Assembly: GCF_028389875.1 (NCBI RefSeq) | Contig: NC_084663.1 | Span: forward strand, 160,051,801-160,115,800 | Length of the DNA stretch: 64,000 nucleotides | Source: Rhea pennata | Taxonomy: Eukaryota > Chordata > Aves > Rheiformes > Rheidae | Direction of reading: 5' to 3' | In this document: in pieces, positions 11,801 to 21,204 of the stretch | How positions within the stretch are numbered: the first letter of the stretch is position 1 | Layout: every line of letters starts with the position of its first letter | Notes under the pieces: model-generated | The model's input: the letters and a program-made list of their open reading frames with translations, nothing else | What the model was told of the DNA's origin: nothing | Database searches by the model: none | Made by a program: the position numbers and the translations under genes

Positions 11801-14772
11801 GTCGGTGCTGTCTGGGCTCTGTGGCTTTGTTATCCTTCTTCGGTTTGGACATTCATTTTTCCAATGCCCTTCCTGTCCACAAATGTGCATTCATTTGTAC
11901 CCAAAGAGGGCCAAGGGAGGCCTCCTCCTGGCCTCCCTCCCCTTCTACCTCTGCCTCCTCTGTTATCTCTTCCGCTTCCCCTGCCCCTACCTTGGAATTC
12001 CTCTCCAGGCTGCTGCCAGGAGAGAGGCCTGTAGTTTCAGTAAGTTTTATGTTTCTCTTTTTCTCTTTTCATCTCGATTATTCTATACCTTACACGCTAT
12101 TTCTGTCAGCTGTGAAGCAGACATTCCCCAGCTCCATCTGCCTTCTCTAGCTTCTTTCTAATATCCTGAGCTGACTGGCCAATGAAGAGCATATTAAACT
12201 TTCTTTGATTCGCTTCCTCAGTTGGATCCAAGGCTGTCCACCTTCTGGCTGCTTCACATAATCTTTCATAAAAGGCCAAGAGATTTTCTTCGGGCCCTTG
12301 CTTTACTTCATACAACTTTGATACAGTCTTTGGTTGCGGAAGCCCATATCGAGCCCCGTGTAGAATTAACTGTTGATACTGCTTCAATAGCTCCCTACCC
12401 TCACTCCTATTTTGATCCCACTCTGGATCCCTTCTGGTGAGTAAGTACCTCAGGATCCCCCTTTCTATCCCTTTTCTCACCCTCTTCTTTTGCGTTATCA
12501 GTTACCAGCCTCCTTTCTTCCCCCATCAGGAAAGTGTTCAGCAGTGCCTGCACATCTCCCCAGTTAGGATTATGAGTTATCACAAAAGTCTCCAAAAGTT
12601 GATGCAGCTTCTCAGGATTGGGGGCAGGTTTAGCTCAGTTGGTTAGAGGGTGGTGCTGCTAATGCCAAGGTCATGGTTTCAATCCCTGTACGGGCTATGC
12701 TGAGGGTTGGACTAGATGATCTCCAGAGGTCCCTTCCAATCTTACCATTCTATGATTCTATGATTGTATCCTTCAGATATATAGAATGACTTTATCCATT
12801 AACTATTTTTTGACATCTCCAAATTTTATTATCATTATCCAAGAAATACTTGCTGAAAAAAGCTAGTGAGTATCTAAATAACAACATATCCATATATTTA
12901 TCGAAGAAGGATTTGCTTTTATTTTATTCTAAAATAGAACATTTCCAAAACTTCTGTGACAGATTTTTTTCCCTTAGGAAATTTTGTCCAGTAGTTGAAA
13001 TTCAGTTTACATGCTTCCTTGCTCTCCGTTATTTCCTGATGCGGTTTTCTCAGATACTGCATTTGAGTAGTTCCATGCTGTGATATTATTATGGTGAAGC
13101 ACAAGAACACAGCAACTGCATAGGCTTTATTTTCGTTATCTTATTCTTTCGTTACACTATTAAAGAGAAACTTTTCTAAATCACTGATACAGTAGAGAAT
13201 ACTATGAGACAAAGTTTGCAGGGAGTGATACCATTTTATCAGAACCACTGTTGTTTTTAATAAGAACAAGTAACTGTTCAGATATGCCTGTACAAAAAAA
13301 GTTTTGAAAGATCTTTGGAACAGGAAAAGAAATTTCTTAGCTGACAAAAAGGGGACAGTTTGACTATACTTTACTGTGATTTATTGAAAAACAGAAAACG
13401 GTGGAGGGTTTTTGAAAGGAGGATGACTGGATGGCTGATCAAGGCAAACAAGGTATATGGGAGAATTAGCTGCACACAAGAGTGCTTCAGAAAAGAAAGA
13501 ACAACTTTGGACAAGTGATTTAATAGGATAATAAATGAAAAATTAATCTTTTCATGATATAGGAAAAAGTTGAAGTATATAATTACAGTTTGAACACAAG
13601 AAGCAGAAATGTTTTAAACTCAGTCCAAGATCTGTATGTTCAAAAAATACTCAGATGAGTCTGTTTACAAGGATTGCAGATCTGGAAAAGCATGTAATGC
13701 CTGAAACTTCAGGAGTAAATCAAGTTGCCTACAAGTAAACAAAGAGAAGAAGCGGCAGACAACTGAATCTCTTAGGATAGAATGAATAGGATATCGAAGT
13801 ATAGCACCAGCTGCAGTAATGTGTACTGTTATCCTTACCACTGTTTTTTTCTACAGATGTAATTAGATGTAAATAAGTTAATTAAAACATAATATGTAAA
13901 AATTGGATTGATCACTTCTCAGAAGGCTTAGGATCATGAGACCCTTCACTGAAATCTAAAAGTGTTACCCACATGTGGCTACTTATTGGCATATTTGGAA
14001 ATAGAGCTTCTTACAACGTTTGTTCTAAAGTCTTTGCAAAAACTTAGCTGCCTTATGATAGTGTGGTGTTTAAATGGTTATAAAAAGCTTTGTTATGAAG
14101 AATATTTTATAGAAAAGAATCTTAATGGAATTTTCTTTTTTTTTCCTGTGCTGCTTGCAAACATGATCAGATGGGATGGTAATTAATTTTCTTTATTTGT
14201 GCTGTTAGCTTGTCTAACTAATCATTATATAATTCCTTTTAGCTAAGAATTAATTTTTATTTTCATTATAAAAATTATACCTAGTTCAGAACAAGTTTAT
14301 TCTTTCATTCTTTTCTCCTAATATAGCTGAGAGTAGTAGTTCTTCCAGTCACCTATTGCAGATGTCTATAGCCATCATCTGAGAAAATGCTGTCAGACAT
14401 ACAGTGAGTGTGAAACTTTTAGCCTTTTGAAAGGAAGAATTCTAGTTCCACTCAGTGGTAGAAAAACATTACTAGCAACAAAACCTTATGTAGGGCTCAC
14501 ATGATAGATGAATCAAATATTTCTAATTTTAACATCAGTAAATTTATAGCTGTTGAGAATAAAGGGTTTTTTGGTGCTCAGCTTATATCATTTTTATAAA
14601 TATTTGTGTTATTTTGTGAAGTTTTGGTAAATTTGTTTTCTATTTTAAGATTACTCCTGTTGAAGAAAAGACCAGTGTAATGCCTAATTCACTACACATT
14701 TTCAACGCCATAAGTGGAACACCAACAAGCACAACAGTTCACGGGATGCCCAGTTCTTCATCAGTTGCATGA
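211..14772 (+). CDS. DOCK9: DOCK9 (zizimin 1), 3' part: DHR-2 domain and C-terminus, join of exons
   Basis: Guanine nucleotide exchange factor of the DOCK-D group, which loads Cdc42 with GTP through the DHR-2 (DOCKER) domain. Exons visible are 211-333, 691-804, optional 1067-1072 and 1474-1509, 2267-2413, 4641-4851, 6506-6696, 7941-8041, 8214-8352 and 14650-14772; all join in frame with GT-AG introns. The translation follows DOCK9 as known from other vertebrates (for example [50 protein letters not shown]). The last of these holds or adjoins the alpha-10 valine nucleotide sensor described for DOCK9. The gene starts upstream of the window, so the PH and DHR-1 regions are absent. DOCK10 and DOCK11 are the paralogues; the C-terminal [20 protein letters not shown] favours DOCK9, as does adjacency to SLC15A1. 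The reading frame is intact. Confidence 0.95.
334..690 (+). other. DOCK9: DOCK9 intron
   Basis: AT-rich intron of 357 nt with no recognisable element. Confidence 0.85.
691..804 (+). CDS. DOCK9: DOCK9 coding exon
   Basis: 114 nt, 38 codons, phase 0. It reads [20 protein letters not shown] followed by [18 protein letters not shown], a very conserved DHR-2 segment. It ends exactly where the optional AA and [12 protein letters not shown] insertions can be spliced in. Donor cag|gtgagc. Confidence 0.95.
1067..1072 (+). CDS. DOCK9: DOCK9 6-nt microexon encoding Ala-Ala
   Basis: The hexamer gcagcg lies between a strong acceptor (pyrimidine tract from about 1020, ending cttaag) and a near-consensus donor (cg|gtaagt). 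It adds AA between FFGQ and either [12 protein letters not shown] or [11 protein letters not shown] without shifting frame. From memory, mammalian DOCK9 isoforms contain [14 protein letters not shown] here, which is what this microexon plus the next cassette would give. Inclusion pattern cannot be judged from sequence. Confidence 0.72.
1474..1509 (+). CDS. DOCK9: DOCK9 36-nt cassette exon ([12 protein letters not shown])
   Basis: 36 nt, 12 codons, phase 0 at both ends, flanked by acceptor ctttatag and donor gag|gtaatt. Its product is [12 protein letters not shown], matching an alternative acidic insert recalled from vertebrate DOCK9 isoforms. The flanking exons also join in frame without it, so it is probably alternatively spliced, likely together with the 6-nt microexon upstream. 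Confidence 0.8.
2267..2413 (+). CDS. DOCK9: DOCK9 coding exon
   Basis: 147 nt, 49 codons, phase 0. It reads [20 protein letters not shown] followed by [20 protein letters not shown] and VKMIQDSGK, typical of DOCK-D DHR-2 domains. Acceptor tttttacag, donor aaa|gtatga. Confidence 0.95.
2806..2833. repeat. (AAAT)n microsatellite
   Basis: About seven perfect aaat units, intronic. The preceding 40 bases show no CR1 sequence. Confidence 0.9.
4454..4513 (+). repeat. 60-bp dispersed repeat, copy 1
   Basis: Aligns without gaps to 7388-7447 with roughly 85-90% identity by eye. The shared core runs from agtgct through atagcctctg and agaagggag to ctgttaatataaaa. Identity stops sharply after ataaaa. Family not recognised; a fragment of an old interspersed element is likely. 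Confidence 0.7.
4641..4851 (+). CDS. DOCK9: DOCK9 coding exon
   Basis: 211 nt, phase 0 to phase 1. It reads [20 protein letters not shown], then [40 protein letters not shown] and [10 protein letters not shown]. This is core lobe B/C sequence of DHR-2. The donor is aca g|gtacta. Confidence 0.96.
4852..6505 (+). other. DOCK9: DOCK9 intron (1.65 kb)
   Basis: AT-rich. It contains the tRNA-Val/CR1 SINE at 6147-6302 and a perfect 16-bp palindrome (gctatattaatatagc, 5953-5968). No other element recognised. Confidence 0.8.
6147..6302 (+). mobile_element. SINE with tRNA-Val-like head and CR1-type tail
   Basis: The head at about 6147-6228 matches a tRNA-Val (TAC family): tagtgtagtggttatcac (A-box region), tctgctttatatg in the anticodon arm and ggttcaagccccagtggaac (B box, acceptor stem). 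The body from about 6229 ends in CR1 3' sequence (ttggactagatgatct, then aggtcccttcca) and a degenerate CR1 terminal repeat. The tRNA part has an altered anticodon arm, so it is not a working tRNA gene. Mobilisation by CR1 machinery is inferred from the shared tail. Confidence 0.85.
6506..6696 (+). CDS. DOCK9: DOCK9 coding exon
   Basis: 191 nt, phase 1 to phase 0. It reads (A)[59 protein letters not shown] and VSVQ. The last residues lead into the nucleotide-sensor insert encoded by the next exon. Confidence 0.96.
6697..7940 (+). other. DOCK9: DOCK9 intron (1.24 kb)
   Basis: Contains the second copy of the 60-bp repeat (7388-7447). The minus-strand open frame at 7414-7722 has no recognisable domain and is probably fortuitous. 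Confidence 0.75.
7388..7447 (+). repeat. 60-bp dispersed repeat, copy 2
   Basis: Same orientation and colinear with 4454-4513. Both copies share atagcctctg, agaagggag and actgttaatataaaa. No family assigned. Confidence 0.7.
7941..8041 (+). CDS. DOCK9: DOCK9 coding exon with nucleotide-sensor region
   Basis: 101 nt, phase 0 to phase 2. It reads [20 protein letters not shown] followed by [13 protein letters not shown] and the first two bases of an Arg codon. In DOCK9 structures the alpha-10 insert here carries the valine that senses nucleotide and magnesium; the VNAGP stretch is intact. Confidence 0.96.
8214..8352 (+). CDS. DOCK9: DOCK9 coding exon
   Basis: 139 nt, phase 2 to phase 0, after a 172-nt intron. 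It reads [40 protein letters not shown] and EIMHEQ. If the donor were skipped, translation would continue seven codons to a TAA at 8374-8376, giving an alternative end. Confidence 0.96.
9130..9617 (-). mobile_element. CR1 LINE, 5'-truncated
   Basis: The 3' end is at the low coordinate, with the CR1 terminal motif tcatagaatcggtaaggttg. On the minus strand it encodes the C-terminal end of CR1 ORF2 downstream of reverse transcriptase ([20 protein letters not shown] through [13 protein letters not shown] to [20 protein letters not shown]), open for about 136 codons. The 5' truncation lies near 9617. It was inserted antisense to DOCK9. Confidence 0.93.
9924..10387 (-). pseudogene. ERV integrase remnant
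   Basis: An HHCC-like N-terminal part ([19 protein letters not shown]) lies at 10387-10118. The catalytic core start ([20 protein letters not shown] then [14 protein letters not shown]), with the first acidic residue of the DDE set, follows at 10130-9924. The sequence degenerates after that; later catalytic residues are not readable. Confidence 0.78.
10410..11416 (-). pseudogene. ERV reverse transcriptase / RNase H remnant
   Basis: RT N-terminal sequence ([20 protein letters not shown]) is readable at 11416-11126. A palm region ([32 protein letters not shown]) follows at 10998-10741, and RNase H/connection sequence at 10702-10454. The frame is disrupted several times, including at the catalytic Asp-Asp region near 10740-10765, so no functional polymerase is encoded. 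Confidence 0.75.
11585..11890 (-). pseudogene. ERV nucleocapsid zinc knuckle and protease remnant
   Basis: A 101-codon frame contains a CCHC-knuckle-like motif ([12 protein letters not shown]) and, about 60 residues on, the retroviral aspartic protease active site ([12 protein letters not shown]). The first knuckle cysteine appears lost: its place is taken by Met just after an in-frame stop. Knuckle and protease share one frame, as in viruses that express pol by read-through. The next fragment (11588-11376, with [17 protein letters not shown]) is the protease C-terminus in another frame. Confidence 0.78.
11893..12604 (-). pseudogene. ERV gag remnant (capsid region)
   Basis: Fragments at 12595-12407 ([17 protein letters not shown]) and 12480-12106 ([39 protein letters not shown]) resemble the p30 capsid of class I retroviruses. 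The two fragments are in different frames and the matrix end is missing. The stretch 12105-11893 is gag-like in position but too decayed to read. Confidence 0.75.
12622..12766 (+). mobile_element. SINE with tRNA-Ile head and CR1 tail (TguSINE1-like)
   Basis: The head (12622-12697) matches tRNA-Ile: tagctcagttggttagag (A box), gtggtgct in the anticodon arm, gccaaggtcatggtttcaat and ccctgtacgggcta (B box, acceptor). The tail (12698-12766) is CR1 3' sequence (gggttggactagatgatctc, cagaggtcccttccaatctt) ending in attctatgattctatgattg. This architecture matches the passerine TguSINE1 type. It sits at the gag end of the ERV. Confidence 0.87.
14650..14772 (+). CDS. DOCK9: DOCK9 terminal coding exon
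   Basis: 41 codons including TGA (14770-14772), phase 0. It reads [20 protein letters not shown] followed by [20 protein letters not shown]. The Ser-rich C-terminus ends in SSVA; from memory the mammalian protein ends in SSVV, a possible PDZ-type tail altered here in the last residue. Confidence 0.95.
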   Translation: MTPVEEKTSVMPNSLHIFNAISGTPTSTTVHGMPSSSSVA

Positions 14773-15850
14773 TTGTTTTGTAAAGGAAAGTTGGGTTTTG
14801 TTTTTTTGTTTTTTTTTAAAAAAAGTCTGTGGATTTGCTTCATTGTGTGCAAACTCAGGATGAATTTGAAGCTAAATGTGGGGCACGTGCAAGCTGCATA
14901 ATGCATATAGATGTCCGAACACTCTTAAAACTCGGGGCAGGCAGTGATAAGCTAATAGCAGTTACTGTAATAGTCTTTTAGAGTAAGTAAGCGGGGTGCA
15001 CATGTATTTTTTTAACTCTGCTAGTAACATTTAAAAGCATTCACAATGTCATTGCAGAGGTGCGTGCTGGGAGATTAAAAAGTTGAAGTTAATTTCTCTT
15101 TTTCATTAGAAAGTATTATTTAAATGAATTGCACATTACGAAGTGTTGTGGGATGTAATTTTGCAGATATGTAACGTTCAGATTTTTTTGTGTGTGTGTG
15201 TATGGCACAGAGATTGATTTCAAGGACAAGAGCTATTTTGGGATTAGACAGAGACACTAGTTTTTTGGGTTTAATGGAACTGACAATTGTAGTTTTTGTA
15301 CCATTTGCAAATTGTTGTGCTTTATTTTATACCTTACTGCTTTCTGGAAGTATGTGAACTTAAATCTTACTAAACAACTAAATACAACCAAAGGTCTGTA
15401 TTAATGAACACCAAGTTATACTAAAATATCAATAGTACTAAATTGCTGTGTACATACTGTTTGTTAATACAGTCCATACTTTCTGTACATAAAGGCATTA
15501 CATTTCTAAGCATTTTTTAATATTCATACCAGCTCTCAGTCTTCAGCTTTCAGTGAAAATTTGCTCATTCCAAGTATATGCAGATTTTACAGTCCTACAG
15601 TCCATTTATTCCTGTATATAAGTGCAATATAAGGATGTATACAGTCTTTGCTATGTTAGGTTTATATGCAGTTATTAAAAAAAGAAGAAGAAAAAAACTT
15701 TTTTTGCCAAAGCAATGGAGTATGTAATTGGTGATCATAGTTACTGTGGTAAATGGTGGTATAATTTAAAGCTTTTCTCATATTCTTTTAAAACATTAAT
15801 TTAGTAATTTTATATTTGGGAGGAAATAAAGGTTTTTAATTTTATTTAAC
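14773..15850 (+). other. DOCK9: DOCK9 3' UTR
   Basis: AU-rich trailer of about 1.1 kb up to the AATAAA at 15825-15830. It contains a short TG run (15187-15201) and an A/T homopolymer region near 14795-14825. The exact cleavage site is inferred. Confidence 0.75.
15825..15830 (+). terminator. DOCK9: Polyadenylation signal AATAAA for DOCK9
   Basis: Canonical hexamer in gaggaaataaagg, with a T/GT-rich region downstream (tgtgttctggtttttatttt, about 15930). A further aataaa at 17139-17144 could serve a longer 3' UTR. Confidence 0.65.
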
Positions 15851-18800
15851 TGGAAGCACTGTCCTGCTGTAATTAAACATTCTGTACTACATCTATATTA
15901 AAAGGAAAAAAAGTAGTTACTTTTCCTGCTGTGTGTTCTGGTTTTTATTTTTAATTTATTTTGATTGAGATTGGGGAAAATCTGAAAGATCAAAGCTTGA
16001 TCAGAAAACTGTCTTTTTGCAACCAAGGGCTCCTAGGTTGGGCAAAAAACAGGAAAAACAAACATTGATAATGACTCTTAACTTCTTATTTATATGTCTT
16101 TTCATGATATCTGTAAAGGTGACCATTTTAACGCCTTTTAAAGATTTTGATAGTGGCTATTTCTATTCAGAGAATTATGTTGAATGAGTTATGTAAAGCC
16201 ATATAAACTCTATAAATACCTTATAGTCTTGACACAGTTGATGAATTTGTTTAAATTATAGCTATAGTTATTAAGCAGAGTTTCTCTTTCAAGTTAAGAG
16301 TAGTAGATATTTATTTTGCACTAAGAGCATTTTCTGCATAGGATAGATTTTTATATTTTATTCCTCTCTCTCACTGTAAAATTTGAATTTTTTTCTGTAA
16401 GAACAAAATTTAATTGAAATTGGTAAGTGTGTTGGAAATGCTACACCGTGTTTAGTCGCTATGTCTTGTGACTAATGATAAACCACCAAGAGTCCTGCTA
16501 GCTGTACAACTGTTTTGCTGGTTGAATTACACTAGGAAGGACTAACTAGCTGGAAGACAAAGGGGAGGAGGCTGAAAGGGTTTAGATGAGTGATCTTTCA
16601 CTGCAGATCCTTAGGGCGACATCCTTTTGTACATGCGGACTGATTCAGCTGCTGCTGTGTTCCGGTTTAGGGGATTGGATGATAACTAAATGCCATGCGG
16701 TTGTGTGCAGAAACCAGCATGTTCCCTTCTATCTTGCGTTGGCATATGACTTTTTTATTTATTTCCCCAAATCCTGGATGATGCAGCCATGGACTACATA
16801 ATTGCTACATCCTATTTAATGGAATAGTGAGTGAGTTCAGCTAATGTATGATATGTTTTTTTATTTGCTTCTTCTAAAGCTTCTCCCTCTCCTCTTTGTC
16901 CTTCCTCCCACTCTCTCTCTTAATATTCATTGATGCTGGATAACTGGACGGCAAGTGTAGCTTCTTAGGGTGGTGATCTTCGTAACTATTGCTTTATAAT
17001 CTGTCTTGTGTTTGCTACTGTGGTAAAAGATTGCCAAAAATTTGAATGTTCATTTGGCAAATTAAGATGGGGGTCATGAAAATTATGAACAAAATTGAGA
17101 GAACTAGAGTTGAGATATTTATTGCAAGCTCATATGTGAATAAATATTATTTTAAATTAGTTTAGTGTCCATTTAATATTTTAAGAATTGCCTTAAGTTT
17201 TAACTAGCTTTTCACAGACATATAAATTTTGAATTAACAGAAGTGAGAGATCAGATTTTTTTCAAAAGTGTAAGAAAAACAGATGTCCACTTTGGAGCAC
17301 AACTGAATAAATAAATTTGAGCTGGCATTTAGGGTTTTCAAAAAATGGAAATTTAAAGCCTAGAAAGAATATGAATGGAAATTGGCTGCGTCATACCGAG
17401 AGAGTAGAAACTACTGAGAGAGCAGTTAAGGAACAAGTGATGTTTTTTCAGTTGCTTGAATTGCAAATGAAACAGATAAGAAGTTCTCAAGGACATGCAG
17501 ATAACTGTAAGAAAAGAACCTTAGTTAAGCAAAACTGAATTTATTGCTCATATCACCTTTCTCAGAATTCTTTAAATGTTGTTTAATGGGAGACAAATAC
17601 AAAGCTATAATATATTTAATGAAGTTTTAGCAGGCAATTTAACTGGCACATAAGGGGCCAAAAATGTTTTATAATCGATCTGAAAAAGCAGAATCTTGGC
17701 AATACCTAGACTTTCAAAAGGCCTGTGACAATATAAGAAAACATGTTCATCCACTAGCACCCTGCTGAGTTTTTTTTTAGATTCCTTAAAACTTTGTTCT
17801 CTCACCATCATTGGTGGTAGGCATTTGTCTGCCTAGATAATTTGAAATAGTTAAATATATTTTCATCACAGTATGCTAGTAGACTGTAAAATAATACAGG
17901 CTCAAGGCTATTTAGTATGCCTAGAATGATCGTGACTGGCATTTAGAAAAACCACATGACTGAAAAAATAATAACTTGCTTGAGAAGGGTAAAGCAGGGG
18001 AGGTGGCACCCTGCACTAAAAGATATTGTTATCTGTTTTAGAGATACTGGTAACTCAGAACCATGAGATCTCAAATAGAAATGAAGCAATGTGCTAACTG
18101 ATAAAGCATGAGGTAGCAATGCATTGGCAACAACCCATTAAAGCTCAGAACAGGATACCCATGGGGCAGAAGGGGGGAGAAGGTATCTCATTTTGAGACA
18201 TAAAGTATCACACAGCCAATAGTGAAGCATGATTTTTCAATGGCTTTTAGAAAACTGTGGTATCTGACAATACACATTTGTTTTGAATTAGAGGTTATTA
18301 TAATTAAATAATTACTGTACTTGATTTTGGTACATGTCCAAAAAACAGTCATCAGAACTTGGCTATATTTGTTACAGACCAACAGAGATAACCTTGAAGT
18401 GAAGTTTAGGTTTACTCCTTTTTTGAAAGTATATATAGCTTGTTAATTAAAATAAAGTGGTAATAACTAAGAGCTTTTTTTAAAAAAAGCAAAAAGTTGA
18501 CTGAATGCACACAATGCTATGATATCAAGACAGGAAACACTTTTGCAGTTCACTAACAAACTGAGGGTAGTGGTAAAATACTGGCTGATTTTAAAAGTAT
18601 ATTTAGGTGGAAAGAAGAAAAGGTTCCCTAGCAATTTTCTGTACTTTAATTTCTAAAATGTTGAGCAGAAAAATCTGTATTTTGTAGCAGCTGATGATAT
18701 TAAGGCATTTAACTGAAATACTAGGTGCTATGTAAGCGCATTACTAGGCAGATGGTCAGAGGTCAAATTATTAACTGTGGAGATATGTTCAAAATGTTTT

Positions 18801-19166
18801 TGTTCTATCTTTAGAAACTGTCAGGAAAGTATGCTTTGCATGTGAAGACAGTGAAATATTTCAGAACTCCTTTGTAATCCAAAAGGAAGTTTATTTCTAG
18901 TAGATATTCAGTATCTGCAAGCCTAAAATTTGGAAACAAGTGTAGTAAGAACGATTCTAGTCTGTTAATTTGTTCTCTAAAGTAGATCTCAAAGCACAGA
19001 AGTTTCAGAAGAATGTTCATGTTGTGGCAATTTTCTGAAAAAAACATGCTGCTGTTTTTTTTCAGTGAAACTGGTGTGAAACTACGTGCTGGATGATTAA
19101 ATACAGGATTCGGATAACAAAGAACTAAAGATAGGCTTATATAGAAAATAGATGTGATCAAAGAGA
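15851..19166. other. Intergenic, or extended DOCK9 3' UTR
   Basis: AT-rich sequence with many stops in all frames. The only signal noted is a second aataaa at 17139-17144. No gene or transposon recognised. Confidence 0.65.
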
Positions 19167-19800
19167 GTCACAGAATGGTTGAAATTGGAAGGGACCTCTG
19201 GAGATCTAGTCCAAACCACCTACTCAAGCAGAGTCAGCTACAGCACATGGCATAAGATCATGTCCAGGCAGATTTTGAGTATCTCCAGAGAAGGAGACTC
19301 CACAACCTCTCTGGGCAACCTGTGCCGGTGCTCTGTCACTCTCACAGTGAAGAAGTTTTTCTTCATACTCAGGTGGAACTTCCTGTGTTTCCATTTGTGC
19401 CTGTTGCCTCTTGTCCTGTTGCTTGGCACCACTGAAAAGAGTCTGGCTCCATCCTCTTGACCCTCTCTCTTAAGGCATTTGTAGGCATTGATAAGATCCC
19501 CCCTCAGTCTTCTCCAGGCTAAATAGGCCCAGCTCTCGCAGCCGTTCCCCACAGGGCAGATGTTCCAGTCCTCTGATCATCCTCGTAGCCCTACGCAGGA
19601 CTCTCTCCAGTAGCTCCATGTCTCTCTTGTACTGGGGAGCCCAGAACTGGACGCAGTACTCGAGAGGAGGCCTCACGAGGGCTGAGGAGAGGGGCAGGAT
19701 CACCTCCCTTGACCTGTTGGCAACACTCTTCCTAATGCACCCCAGGAGACCATTGGTCTCCTTGGCTACACATTGCTGGCACATTGACATGTTGGCACAT
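19167..19800 (-). mobile_element. CR1 LINE, 5'-truncated
   Basis: Minus-strand CR1 with 3' end near 19167 (cacagaatggttgaaattgg). Two overlapping frames, 19790-19470 and 19552-19238, encode consecutive parts of the ORF2 C-terminal region ([69 protein letters not shown]). They are separated by a frameshift. Longer than most other copies here. Confidence 0.92.
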
Positions 19801-21204
19801 TGCTGGCTTGTGGGTTCCTTACTCGTTGCAAAGACTACAAATTTGGAGGATGTTTGTAGTTAATTGATTGTGCACAGTAGGAAATTAATCTGACTAAGCT
19901 CAATGCAAGATCACAACGAAAGGGAAGATCATATTTATTTTAAATAAAAATGATCTCTATCACTGCCAAGTTCTCATGGACTTTACTCAACACCCACATG
20001 CTCACAAGAACCAAGACGTGTGTCCAGATGGTCTGGCTGGGTTGGCTTGGGTTTGACTTGGGTTTCACATGAAAGACAAGTAATTGTCATGTCATTTGGA
20101 TTCTACTTCATTGGCAATGACAAACTTTTTCAAACAGGTGTATATATATATATCTTTCAGTTATTACAAGGTGACCTTTTCCCTTAATCTTGCTTACTTC
20201 ATCCCCCATAAACCTTGGATTGTCTGTGTTTGCTCATGTGGGTATCTTTATGGCTGCATTCAGTCTTCCTGTTGGCATAAAGGGAGAGGAATGGCACATG
20301 CAGTGTGCTGTAACCTTGCTGTCATCCTTCCATTATCAGGGCGCAGGTCTTCTGCTGACAAGTCATCATTCTGTGGCCTTATTGGAGCTCAGGCCTTCTG
20401 GTCTTGATGTGAACAACGCGTTCCTCAGTGTTTACTAGTTTCATTGCTGTTAATCGTGTCCATGATTATCAATACCTGCTGTTCTTTTAACCCTTAATTT
20501 ATCTCATGCTTTCACACAATTATTTCCATTCATAATTCATTCAGACCCATCCTACTATTTCTGTAACAGCTCCCAACACTACCACATGACAGTTTTAGTG
20601 GACTATTATAGTAGAGCATGTATCCAGCTGTTAAAGTACAGTCTAGCAACTGCTTTTGGAGACCATTAATGGAAAATCAAATGGAGATACTTTCTTGATG
20701 AGTTAGAATTCCACAAGGTATTGATATAATACTGATGCTATAAAACAATTTCTTTGGTAGTATAGAAGCAAATAAAAAAAAAGCACTGCCAATTCAAAAT
20801 GTATGAAAACAAACACCAGTCTCTGAGATTTGACTTGCTCCAGATTAGGACCTCTAAACATTGTAGATTACCGTACTAGCATATGAAGTCACACTTCTAG
20901 GAACAAGACATGAGGACTAAATGTAAACACAAGTTGCCTCTTGGAAAACAGTAATGCTGAAAAGAATTTAAGGCTTGTTCTGAATATACAGCTTGCCTTA
21001 AGCTCCTAAAATAGTTTTGAGGTAGAGTAATGCAACAAGTGGATGTAAATTGAATGTATTATACTGAATTTACCTTCTGCCATACAGCACTTGTGAAGTG
21101 CTGTGAACATGCTATGCAATTCTAGAGCTAAGGTTTTTAAAAGAACAGCAGAATTCACAGAAGAGTCACATAAATGGTTTTGAGGGATAGAGAAAATCTT
21201 TTAT
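19801..21204. other. Intergenic, unremarkable
   Basis: AT-rich, with a short TA run at 20142-20154 (gtatatatatata). No gene recognised. Confidence 0.65.

Larger units (their letters stand above)
9920..12612 (-). mobile_element. Degenerate gammaretrovirus-like ERV (gag-pro-pol)
   Basis: On the minus strand the order is capsid, CCHC nucleocapsid, aspartic protease, reverse transcriptase/RNase H and integrase, each in short fragments broken by stops and frameshifts. The capsid and single zinc knuckle are of the class I (gammaretrovirus-like) type. I cannot identify LTRs, env or a primer-binding site. The 5' side ends at the SINE near 12622, so it is an internal fragment of an old provirus, not able to express intact products. 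Confidence 0.82.
8353..14649 (+). other. DOCK9: DOCK9 last intron (6.3 kb), transposon landing site
   Basis: The largest intron in view. It holds a minus-strand CR1 (9130-9617), a decayed minus-strand ERV (about 9920-12612) and a SINE (12622-12766). The rest (8353-9129, 9618-9919, 12767-14649) is AT-rich with nothing recognised. Confidence 0.85.

Noticed and set aside
12622..12697. Functional tRNA-Ile gene
   Set aside because: Mismatches in the anticodon region and a CR1 tail attached to the 3' end show it is a SINE head.
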